Below, piece after piece: positions 17,823-24,962 of a DNA stretch of 64,000 nucleotides. Origin of the DNA: Clostridium formicaceticum (GTDB lineage: Bacteria; Bacillota; Clostridia; Peptostreptococcales; Natronincolaceae). The number at the start of each line of letters is the position of its first letter. Position 1 is the first letter of the stretch. The stretch is from contig NZ_CP017603.1 in the NCBI RefSeq assembly GCF_001854185.1, positions 3,782,001 to 3,846,000 of the forward strand. The letters are read 5' to 3'. Position numbers and translations under genes: made by a program. Under the pieces are notes generated by a model. The model had not been told where the DNA came from and made no database searches. It was given only the letters and a program-made list of their open reading frames with translations.

Positions 17823-18281
17823 ATGGAAGTGTTATATATGAATGAATTTGTGAAATCATTGGATCCTGCACTCAACTATTTAACCCATGAAACACATGAA
17901 CACAATATAATCATTATTGTAGAGTCAAGCCGACATGTGATAGTATGTCCTTATTGTGGCAAGACATCATCTAGGGTTCACTCTGTTTACCAGAGAGAAT
18001 TTCAGGATTTACCTTTGCAGGATAAACAGGTTACTATCATACTAAACAATAAAAAATACTTTTGCGATAATCAAGACTGCAGCCATAGGACTTTTGCAGA
18101 AAGATTTAATTTCATTACACCTAAATCTCGAAAGACTAATAGACTAATCGGAAAAATTCTAAGACTATCTGCTATGGTAAGCTCAGTATCTGCATCACAA
18201 ATATTAAAATCAGATATGACTATGGTAAGTAAGAGTACAATATGTAATCTGCTTAAAAAAAATGTTTGTCCCTATGGATAA
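17823..18281 (+). pseudogene. ISL3 transposase, N-terminal part (frameshifted)
   Basis: These 152 residues carry the zinc-binding domain of ISL3 transposases: CPYCGKTSSRVHSVYQR (Cys pair) and FCDNQDCSHRTFAERF, followed by the helix-turn-helix region with VSKSTICNLLKK. The frame ends at NVCPYG soon after an A8 run (18255-18262). The rest of the protein continues in the next frame from 18262. With seven A instead of eight both parts would be one open frame. Start at 17823 or the in-frame ATG at 17838 is possible; only weak ribosome binding sites are seen. Confidence 0.85.
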
Positions 18282-19596
18282 AAGTGGTATCGTTAGAGTT
18301 TGTATAGATGATTTTGCATTTAAGAAACGATATTCTTATGGAACTATTATGATTGATCTTGATTCGCACAGAATAATTGATATTCTTGATTCTAGGGACA
18401 AAGAACCAGTTATAGAATGGTTGCGGAATTATCCAAATATTGAGATTGTGTCTAGAGATGGGTCACAAGTTTATGCTTCAGCTATAACAGAAGCTCATCC
18501 AAGAGCCGTTCAAATCAGCGATCGATTTCATCTTTTAAAAAACTTGTCTGGGGCAGTGGAAAAATATATGTTTCGATTGTTTCCTGCTCGTGTTGAAATA
18601 CCAGCTACAGCAAGAACAAGAACACCTGAAATGCAAGCTTTACTAGATACAAGAAACCGTGCGCAACGGATACGTTTTGCCAGAACCAAATATGAAGAGG
18701 GGTTAACTGTAAATGAAATTGCTCTTTTAATGCATTCCTCACTTACTACAGTAAACAAATATCTAGCGATGAAAGAGGAAGATATCCCAGAAGATATTGA
18801 TTCTGCTAGGGAACGTCAACACAAAGTAGCAGTATCTACAAGAGAACAGAAAATAGCATATGTTCGCAAGCTTTTTGATGAGGGATGCTCTCTTCAAGAA
18901 ATTAGCCGAATTACAGGATATGTATTTAACACAATAAAAAGGTATCTATCAGAAGATGGCCCGAGTATTAATGGACATTATGACAATCGACGTCCAGGAA
19001 AATTACAGTCCTATGAGTCGGAGATACTAGAATTACGTTCAAAAGGTTTGACATATACAGAGATTACAGAAATTATAAAGAAAAAAGGATATACAGGTAC
19101 AGTTGACGCATTGCGGGTTTTTATGCAAAAAGAGCGTGAACATCAAAAGAAATGCGAGACTAAAGATTCAGAATCGAAAGAATACATACCAAGAAAATGG
19201 ATGGTGCAGCTTATATACAAGGCAATCGACCATGTAAAAGGGATTACACAAGAACAATATGAAGAAATAATTAAAAAGTATCCCATTCTAGGCAAAGCAT
19301 ATGAAATGCTTAGAAATTTTCATGAACTAATGTTTTCTAAAAATCTAGATAAGTTAGAACCATGGATGAAGGATGCTGAGAAACTTCAGATAGATGAAAT
19401 GAATTCTTATCTAGCAGGTTTACGAAAAGATCTAGATGCAGTAAAGAATAGCATTATTTATACTTATAGTAATGGTCTAGCAGAGGGAAGTGTCAATAAG
19501 CTAAAAGTGATAAAACGAATTATGTATGGTAGAAATAGCTTTGAACTTTTAAGATCAAAACTACTCCTATTAGAATCATTCCATCAAATCAACTAA
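18262..19596 (+). pseudogene. ISL3 transposase, catalytic part (frameshifted)
   Basis: These 444 residues contain the ISL3 DDE catalytic domain: RVCIDDFAFKKRYSYGTIMI with the first Asp, VSRDGSQVYASAI with the second Asp, QISDRFHLLKNL, an inserted helix-turn-helix region (about 130-240), and the terminal SNGLAEGSVNKLKVIKRIMYG with the Glu. It starts inside the A8 run shared with the N-terminal part. Transcriptional slippage on A8 could restore a full-length product, so activity is not excluded. Confidence 0.88.
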
Positions 19597-19713
19597 CATT
19601 GGAAAGAACCCTTTTAGCGTTTACGTATTCAATGGCTTCCTTGTCAATTATGTGCTCGCTCTCATCGCATAATCATTAAATATTTTGTTGAGGATATAAA
19701 AAATTTTTGTTAT

Positions 19714-19732
19714 ACCTGTCTATTTGACAGGT
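19714..19732 (-). terminator. Short stem downstream of the XRE regulator
   Basis: ACCTGTC and GACAGGT form a perfect 7-bp stem with a 5-base loop. An A/T-rich stretch with a T6 run follows on the minus strand a few bases later. Confidence 0.5.
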
Positions 19733-19756
19733 AGTGGCTAATAATAACGCACCTCT

Positions 19757-20464
19757 TTAAGTTACAGATAACATATTGTATAATTTCAACAATCGTACGT
19801 CATCTTTGGAAACTTTGAGTTGATTAATCAGAGCAGAATCTTCTTTCAAACAAGTTTTTGAAAGAAGCATTTTAATGGCAATCGGCATCATTGGTCTGGA
19901 TGAGAATCCGTTAAACAATCCCCATTTGATATCAGAATCCAAATATGAGGCAAGTATCTGAATACTGGCCTTTTCCATTGGCGTGTCCTTGTTATTAAGG
20001 GAAATATGGGTAAGTGCATCATAATGTTCAATAAATCCCCAATAAGTATTTTCACAATTCTGATAATTATCAAAAACTTTATAGTTCATATACATCATAA
20101 TTTTGTACTGATGATTTTCTGTTTCAGAGAGTACATCAAATACACAACGTATGATATTGTTGCTTCGTCCATCATAAAGATAGGAGTAGAATTGAGATAC
20201 TCCACTGAAAAAGGCAGGACTGTTATTCTGGGAAGAGATAACGGTACGTTTCGGAGGACAATAGAGCAATTGCTCAACATGAATTTGCAAAGCATCAGCA
20301 ATTTCATATAGTGTTTCTATATCAACGGATATTTCTCCCTTTTCATATTTGGAAATTGTGGATTTGCTTTTATGAAGCACATAGGATAATTGAGCCAGTG
20401 TTAATTTCCGCATTTTTCTAAAAGTTCGAATTTGTTTTCCAATCTGTATATTAATCTCAGACAT
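19757..20464 (-). CDS. XRE-family transcriptional regulator
   Basis: The 235-residue protein has an N-terminal Cro/C1-type helix-turn-helix (residues 7-62, with LTLAQLSYVLHKSKSTISKY and IETLYEIADAL) and a C-terminal domain of about 165 residues without a recognised fold, presumably for sensing or oligomerisation. It is divergent from the MalY-type lyase gene at 20752 with a 287-bp shared intergenic region, the usual layout of a local regulator and its target. That it controls the lyase is inference. A terminator-like stem follows the gene. Confidence 0.85.
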   Translation of the reverse strand: MSEINIQIGKQIRTFRKMRKLTLAQLSYVLHKSKSTISKYEKGEISVDIETLYEIADALQIHVEQLLYCPPKRTVISSQNNSPAFFSGVSQFYSYLYDGRSNNIIRCVFDVLSETENHQYKIMMYMNYKVFDNYQNCENTYWGFIEHYDALTHISLNNKDTPMEKASIQILASYLDSDIKWGLFNGFSSRPMMPIAIKMLLSKTCLKEDSALINQLKVSKDDVRLLKLYNMLSVT

Positions 20465-20640
20465 CGTTTCCTCCCCTTATATAAAAAGTTTCGTATAAAT
20501 ACACAAAAGTTCCAAAATTGGCTAGTTTTTATATTATACAAGAATTTTAGCATAGAAAAAGGAAAAAATCTATTCTAAAGAAAAAAATCACAAAAATAAT
20601 CCACTCACAAGAAACTTTAACCGTTTTGACTTAACAAATT

Positions 20641-20685
20641 TTGATTGTTAAAATTACTTATGTGGTAGAATGGTTTGCGAATGAT
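20641..20685 (+). promoter_or_regulatory. Possible promoter of the MalY-type gene
   Basis: TTGATT (about 20642) and TAGAAT (about 20667) are separated by about 19 bp, roughly 80 bp upstream of the ATG. Spacing is slightly long. An AAAGTTTC / GAAACTTT pair (near 20487 and 20609) may be operator material for the divergent regulator. Confidence 0.3.
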
Positions 20686-20751
20686 GCCATTTAATTACGT
20701 AAGTACAGATATAATTATAGGGTTTTAAAGTAATGGAAGGATTGATAAAAC

Positions 20752-21978
20752 ATGTATAATTTTGATGAAATTATTGACCGCCGACATACAAATGCTATGA
20801 ATACGGATGGGTTCCGCAATTATATTTTTCATGCAGATGAGACAATGACATTCCCTTATAAAGATGAAGAATTTATAAGGATGTGGGTTGCAGATATGGA
20901 ATTCGCAACTCCAGATGTTGTAATCGATGGTATTAAAGAACGTTTGGAAAAACGTATTTTCGGCTATACCAGAGTATTCGAAAATAGCTATTATGAGGCC
21001 TTTGCCAATTGGTGTATGAAACGTTATGGATGGACATTTGACAAAAATCAGCTAGTTATGTCTAATGGCATTATACCAGCATTGTATGAGTTAGTAGATT
21101 ATATTTGTAAAGAGGATGAAAAGGTTCTGTTTTTAACTCCGTCCTACGCATATTTCAAGTATGCGGCTGATTTTAATCATAGAAAGTCTGTATGCTCCAA
21201 TCTGATTAACGAGGATGGATATTATACAATAGATTTTGAAGACCTGGAAAGAAAAGCTGCAGATGATAAGACAACACTTTTTATCTTTTGCAATCCTCAC
21301 AATCCTACAGGGCGTGTGTGGAAAGAGGATGAACTGAAGAAAATCGGAAGGATTATAAAAAGGCATCAACTTTGGGTTATTTCTGATGAAATTCATTGCG
21401 ATTTAATTCGCCTTAATCAAACACATATTCCGTTGGGGAAGATTATGCCCGATTATAAAAAACTAGTTACATGTATGGCACCTAGCAAGACATTTAATAT
21501 GGCTGGCCTGATGCTTTCACATATTATTATCCGAGAAGAAAGTCTAAGGGAAATATGGCTTAACAGACATTACAATTTTGATAATCCTCTAAGTATTGCA
21601 GCTGCACAGGCAGCATATGAAAAAGGAGAAATCTGGCTTGAGGAATTACGAGCTTACCTGGATGAAAATTTCAGATTCACGCAAGAGTATCTTTTGCAAA
21701 ATTTGCCAAAGGCAAAATTTAAAGTATCAGAAGCGACTTATCTTGCATGGGTGGATCTAAGTTCTTATTTTGAGAAGGATGAGAATTTGTCTTTGTTTTT
21801 TGCATATAGGGCGGGGGTTCTACTTGAAGGTGGAGATATGTTCGTTCAGAATTCTGATGGTTTTATCCGATTAAATCTGGCATGTCCCAAGTCCGTGCTG
21901 GAAGAAGGTTTGAGACGAATATGTGAGGCAGTCAATACAAAGCATAATGAGGACACTTCTGATCAAAATATTAATTAA
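20752..21978 (+). CDS. MalY/PatB-type cystathionine beta-lyase (PLP enzyme)
   Basis: Fold-type I PLP enzyme that cleaves C-S bonds of cystathionine or cysteine-like substrates; some members act as regulators. The 408-residue protein shows MWVADMEFATPDVV near residue 44, FCNPHNPTGRVW (about 183-194), the PLP-contacting SDEIHCDLI (about 215), and the Schiff-base lysine in CMAPSKTFNMAG (about 241). GGAAGG precedes the ATG. Length is standard. A divergent XRE gene suggests dedicated control. The exact substrate, cystathionine or another thioether, cannot be told from sequence. Confidence 0.9.
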   Translation: MYNFDEIIDRRHTNAMNTDGFRNYIFHADETMTFPYKDEEFIRMWVADMEFATPDVVIDGIKERLEKRIFGYTRVFENSYYEAFANWCMKRYGWTFDKNQLVMSNGIIPALYELVDYICKEDEKVLFLTPSYAYFKYAADFNHRKSVCSNLINEDGYYTIDFEDLERKAADDKTTLFIFCNPHNPTGRVWKEDELKKIGRIIKRHQLWVISDEIHCDLIRLNQTHIPLGKIMPDYKKLVTCMAPSKTFNMAGLMLSHIIIREESLREIWLNRHYNFDNPLSIAAAQAAYEKGEIWLEELRAYLDENFRFTQEYLLQNLPKAKFKVSEATYLAWVDLSSYFEKDENLSLFFAYRAGVLLEGGDMFVQNSDGFIRLNLACPKSVLEEGLRRICEAVNTKHNEDTSDQNIN

Positions 21979-22005
21979 ATAGAGTTAATACTTTAATAAA
22001 AGTAG

Positions 22006-22050
22006 GGGTATTGCACTTAAAGTCACTAATGAAATTAAGTTGCAATACCC
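22006..22050. terminator. Bidirectional intrinsic terminator of cassette E / MalY gene
   Basis: GGGTATTGCACTTAA pairs with TTAAGTTGCAATACCC over about 15 bp. TATATTTTTAT follows on the plus strand and CTACTTTTATT on the minus strand. Confidence 0.75.
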
Positions 22051-22166
22051 TATATTTTTATAATGTAAATATGCTCAAACTTCCTATTAAAAACTTACTA
22101 CTATGTTTAAACTATTTGTTTAATTATTTCAATTGGTCTTTGTCAACCTTGTCTCGATAAAATAGA
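22006..22166 (-). repeat. Cassette copy E, truncated by the IS3 element
   Basis: The minus strand retains the smORF end (VDKDQLK and stop at 22124-22126), a spacer of about 75 bp and the terminator stem GGGTATTGCA...TGCAATACCC (22050-22006). GTCTATTTTA at 22166-22157 matches the codons for S-I-L in other copies, so a deletion or the IS insertion removed the rest. The terminator also ends the MalY-type gene from the other side. Confidence 0.6.
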
Positions 22167-22173
22167 CATACAG

Positions 22174-23064
22174 TTAAGCAACTTTTCTCTGATTTTCATA
22201 GTTTTTTGGCGATTTGTAATTTAAGCTTGAATGCAGCCTTTCAGTATTGTAAAAGAGCTCGATGTATTCAAAAATACTAGATTTAGCTTGTGCTCTAGTT
22301 TCATATTTATTAAAATACACCATTTCTGTTTTTAGGGTTCCAAAGAAGGATTCAGCACAAGCATTGTCATAACAATTGCCTTTTCTACTCATGCTAGCTT
22401 TCATACCATAGCTTTTGAGCAAAGATTGATAGGCTTTGCTGGCATATTGGCTTCCCCTGTCTGAATGGTGAATTAAGCCTTTTGTTGGTTTTCTACGGGA
22501 CACAGCATTATTTAAAGCATTAATAACTAGCTGCTGGGTCATGGTTGACCAGCCTACAACCTTAGGATCATATAAATCAAGAATAATAGCAAGATAAAGC
22601 CAACCTTCTTTTGTTGCTATGTAGGCTATATCTGTTACCCAAGCTTGGTTTGGTTTTTCTACGGTAAAGTTTTGGTTTAATAAATTAGGGGCTACAGGGT
22701 AGCTATGTTTTGAATTCGTTGTAGCTTTAAATTTTCTTTTCATAATGGATTGAATGTTGTTAAGCTTCATTAACCTGTAAACCCTGTTTCTACCGCATTT
22801 GATGCCTTCATGATTAAGCTGTTTGGTAATTCTAATACTTCCATATATATTTCTTGATTTTTTATGGACTCTTTTGATTTGTTCTAGAAGTTTTTCATTT
22901 TCTAAGTCTCTTTTGCTTTTAGGGCGCTTTAGCCAGGCGTAATATCCGCTTCGGGAAACCTTGAGTACTTGGCACATCTTCTGCACACGAAACTTGAAGC
23001 GGTGGTCATAGATAAACTTAAATATTACTTCGGTTGCTTGATGAAGATGGCTGCTGCCTTTTTT
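22174..23064 (-). CDS. IS3-family transposase OrfB (DDE domain, made as OrfAB by frameshift)
   Basis: The catalytic domain has the DDE triad: WVTDIAYIATKEGWLYLA (Asp), GLIHHSDRGSQYAS (Asp) and NACAESFFGTLKTE (Glu). An upstream HTH_21-like region has KSRNIYGSIRITKQLN. A product starting at the internal ATG (22986) would have 270 residues, but the frame is open upstream to the A AAA AAG slippery site at 23064-23058, where a -1 shift from OrfA would give the full transposase. No internal stop is visible, so the element may be functional. Confidence 0.9.
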   Translation of the reverse strand, partial: KKGSSHLHQATEVIFKFIYDHRFKFRVQKMCQVLKVSRSGYYAWLKRPKSKRDLENEKLLEQIKRVHKKSRNIYGSIRITKQLNHEGIKCGRNRVYRLMKLNNIQSIMKRKFKATTNSKHSYPVAPNLLNQNFTVEKPNQAWVTDIAYIATKEGWLYLAIILDLYDPKVVGWSTMTQQLVINALNNAVSRRKPTKGLIHHSDRGSQYASKAYQSLLKSYGMKASMSRKGNCYDNACAESFFGTLKTEMVYFNKYETRAQAKSSIFEYIELFYNTERLHSSLNYKSPKNYENQRKVA

Positions 23065-23306
23065 AAGATTTCATTTTCTTCCTCTAAATCAGCTATTTTG
23101 AGTTTCAATTTTCTTATTTCATCATCTTCAGATCTTAGATTGCCTTTATGCTTTTCATCTTGCTTTATCCATTGGGTTATTGTAGTCTTTGGTATATCTA
23201 AATCCTTTGCAACACTTGAAACAGTTATATTACCTTCTTTAATAAGTTTTACGACTTCTTGTTTAAATTCTTTATCATAGCTTTTTCTTTGACCCATTTG
23301 GTACAC
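23025..23306 (-). CDS. IS3-family transposase OrfA (helix-turn-helix)
   Basis: The 93-residue DNA-binding protein starts near MGQRKSYDKEFKQEVVKLI, has a helix-turn-helix (TVSSVAKDLDIPKTTITQWI) and a C-terminal leucine-zipper-like helix (EIRKLKLKIADLEEENEILK). It contains the A AAA AAG heptamer in the correct phase (codons LKK) for a -1 frameshift into orfB. The start could be the ATG at residue 1 or residue 4; AGGAGGTG stands close upstream of both. Confidence 0.9.
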   Translation of the reverse strand: MYQMGQRKSYDKEFKQEVVKLIKEGNITVSSVAKDLDIPKTTITQWIKQDEKHKGNLRSEDDEIRKLKLKIADLEEENEILKKAAAIFIKQPK

Positions 23307-23366
23307 CTCCTACTTTTTTATTATAGTATACTTTCTTGGTGTCTACCAAATCGGGTGAAGATCATC

Positions 23367-23405
23367 CTGAACTGCCCCCTGTCAAGTAGACAGGGGGCAG
23401 TTCAG
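23367..23405. repeat. Perfect 39-base palindromic element
   Basis: CTGAACTGCCCCCTGTC and its exact complement flank AAGTA: a 17-bp stem with no mismatch in otherwise AT-rich DNA. It lies between the IS3 element and cassette F, where it seems to interrupt the terminator of F. It may be two abutted insertion-sequence ends left after deletion, or a strong terminator brought by an element. Confidence 0.7.
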
Positions 23406-23588
23406 TTATTAGGTAACAGTACACTTTTTACATTTATATAAAAACAATCAAACCTTTATACATAAGATAATTAAAGATTCAACTATATATAAGCCTTACT
23501 TCGATTGGTCTTTTTGGTTAATCGCCGCCTGAGCTGCTGCTAACAAAATAGACCAATCACCGTTTTTTACTATTATGGAACACTTCAT
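23405..23588 (-). repeat. Cassette copy F: smORF, hairpin, interrupted terminator
   Basis: This copy has the smORF (23588-23496), a region with AATCTTT...AAAGGTTTGATT pairing (about 23480-23445), and half of a terminator stem (GTGTACTGTTACC, about 23420) that stops where the 39-base palindrome begins. It lies downstream of the flavodoxin gene on the same strand. Confidence 0.6.
23496..23588 (-). CDS. Small ORF of the repeated cassette family, 30 residues
   Basis: ATG-initiated frame MKCSIIVKNGDWSILLAAAQ followed by AAINQKDQSK and TAA. It is the closest to a consensus member. The inverted bases GATTGGTCT and AGACCAATC lie at both ends of the core, so the RNA can also form a 9-bp stem around the AAAQAAI codons. 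No strong ribosome binding site is seen (only GAGTAGAA upstream). Translation is therefore plausible but unproven; the family is not one I recognise. Confidence 0.4.
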   Translation of the reverse strand: MKCSIIVKNGDWSILLAAAQAAINQKDQSK

Positions 23589-23705
23589 AATATATTCTAC
23601 TCGTTGCCTGATCAAACCCTAATAACTTCATCTACTATATCTTGTGTTTTAAGATCTTTTAAGGTTATCACTTTAAATGAGAACTTAGCGTTGAAAAAAT
23701 ATCAT

Positions 23706-24188
23706 TTACTGTGAATTGTTTATTATTTGAGCGAATCTATTAATGCTTTCCTCTGAGATATTCGAAGTATCTTTATATACCTTTAGTGTTTTCGTTACTA
23801 TTAAACGTTCTATTGGATTCATCTTTTTAAATATAAATTCTCCGCCAAAGCTTTCCTTGGCTATGGAGTTTGCTAGGAGCTCAGGAGGAAACGCAGCAAC
23901 AAATTCAGCCTCCATGATAGTTCCTTGTTGCATACCGCAAATGAAAAGACCAACCTTTTTTCTCTTTAATTCTTTAAGTCTTTTAAAACAGAATTTTTTA
24001 ATTTGTTTCTGAATATTACCTATATATATAGAACCCCCAATAATAACTTTATCGTACCTGTCTAGAATGGGATCCTTTCCCGATTTTATGTTATGTAAAT
24101 CGACTCTTCCATTAAGCTTTTTCGAAAGCATATATGCACACTTTTCTGTAGTACCATGCTTCGTTGCATAAATTATTATAGTATTCAG
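23706..24188 (-). CDS. Flavodoxin-domain protein with probable CTG start
   Basis: The 160-residue protein belongs to the flavodoxin group related to HemG-type protoporphyrinogen oxidase. It has an FMN-phosphate loop ATKHGTTEKCAYMLS at the N-terminus, YDKVIIGGSIYIGNIQKQI in the middle and KKVGLFICGMQQG. The first in-frame ATG (24131) would remove the FMN loop. Reading further upstream, CTG at 24188 lies 7 bases after a perfect AGGAGG, so a CTG start is proposed, or a mutated ATG. Role: probably electron transfer; partner unknown. Cassette F lies downstream. Confidence 0.75.
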   Translation of the reverse strand: MNTIIIYATKHGTTEKCAYMLSKKLNGRVDLHNIKSGKDPILDRYDKVIIGGSIYIGNIQKQIKKFCFKRLKELKRKKVGLFICGMQQGTIMEAEFVAAFPPELLANSIAKESFGGEFIFKKMNPIERLIVTKTLKVYKDTSNISEESINRFAQIINNSQ

Positions 24189-24433
24189 CGCTATACCTCC
24201 TCTGCAAAACGTTTATAATAATGTTGGCATATTTCTAGCTTTTTATGCTAATAAATGGCAGAATCACATGAACCATCCTAATAAGAAGTAAAATCATTAT
24301 CCCCCCTGACTAACGCAAATTGTTACTATAATTTTACCATAAAAAATATTCCATAATTAAATTAAGAAAGTGTTTCCTAAAAGCTATTTTTTGTACTATT
24401 TTGTACGCGAAAATACTAATAATCATTAAAAAA

Positions 24434-24472
24434 CAGGGTATTATTTCTTGAAATCACTAAGAAATAATACCC
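24434..24472 (-). terminator. Intrinsic terminator of cassette G
   Basis: GGGTATTATTTCTT pairs with AAGAAATAATACCC, 14 bp without mismatch, followed on the minus strand by TGTTTTTTAAT. Confidence 0.85.
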
Positions 24473-24682
24473 TTACTTGTTTTTATACTGAGTCTCCTAA
24501 ACCTTTTATTTATAAGGGTTTAAGAGATTCAACCATAATTTCAAGCCTTATTTAGATTGGACCTTGTTGTTAATCGCCGCCTGGGCTGCTGCTAACATAA
24601 TAGACCAATCACTATTTTTTAGTATTATGGAACACTTCTTGTAATCATATAGTTTATATATGTTCAGGCTTACTGTGCAAAA
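24434..24682 (-). repeat. Cassette copy G: smORF frame, hairpin, terminator
   Basis: The frame reads KKCSIILKNSDWSIMLAAAQ then AAINNKVQSK and stops at 24548. It is open upstream to a TGA at 24683-24685, with FCTVSLNIYKLYDY before KKC, similar to copy C, but without a start codon. A stem (AAACCCTTA...TAAAAGGTTT) and a terminator (24472-24436) follow. The copy fills most of the 774-bp gap between the flavodoxin and DUF2935 genes. Confidence 0.6.
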
Positions 24683-24689
24683 TCATTCC

Positions 24690-24962
24690 GCTATGATATG
24701 AGATCATGCAAATACTCTTGCCTAAGTATAGCCCATCCTTCTTAAACCTCTTTACCCAAATTTTATTGTAATTCTTGCAAAAACCATGATAGAAAAAAAG
24801 ATATTTGATGGTGTCGTTCCTAGATAAGCATTAATTCCTTGTACTTAATTCCACTTATTAAGTATTAGTTTTTTTATTTCCATTACAAGGAGAATTTAAA
24901 CTATGCACTAATTACAGTATTCTTTCATAGTATATGTTGAGTAAATATCGAGGGGGTTTTTT
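24690..24962. other. Upstream region of the DUF2935 gene
   Basis: AT-rich; presumably holds the promoter of the 24963 gene. An open minus-strand frame of about 58 codons lacks an early start codon and is not called. Confidence 0.3.

Larger units (their letters stand above)
17754..19610 (+). mobile_element. ISL3-family insertion sequence, complete ends, frameshifted transposase
   Basis: The 1857-bp element begins GGTTCTTTCCAA and ends with the complement TTGGAAAGAACC; the inverted repeat continues imperfectly (TAGTTGA on both sides). It is flanked by an 8-bp direct duplication CTTTTAGC at 17746-17753 and 19611-19618, the length typical of ISL3. The transposase gene is split by an extra A. Clean ends and duplication point to a recent insertion. 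Confidence 0.93.
22160..23350 (-). mobile_element. IS3-family insertion sequence (approximate ends)
   Basis: The orfA/orfB pair with a canonical frameshift signal identifies an IS3-family element. The outer bases TAGACA (about 22162) and TGTCTA (about 23346) are complementary and could be the terminal repeats, but the match is short and no target duplication was found, so the ends are tentative. The left side lies inside cassette E. Confidence 0.8.

Noticed and set aside
22160-23350. Target-site duplication for the IS3 element
   Set aside because: The bases beside the proposed TAGACA/TGTCTA ends do not match, so no duplication can be claimed; the ends may be misplaced or the flanks rearranged.
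23618-23700. Short minus-strand frame VITLKDLKTQDIVDEVIRV between the flavodoxin gene and cassette F
   Set aside because: Protein-like in composition, but only 19 codons from a GTG, without a ribosome binding site and not shared by other cassettes.
17518-24472. Regularly repeated hairpins considered as a CRISPR array
   Set aside because: Repeats are kilobases apart, differ in sequence, contain terminators, and there are no cas genes or regular spacers.
24684-24860. Minus-strand open frame of about 58 codons upstream of cassette G
   Set aside because: No early start codon and no ribosome binding site; such a length is not rare in this base composition.
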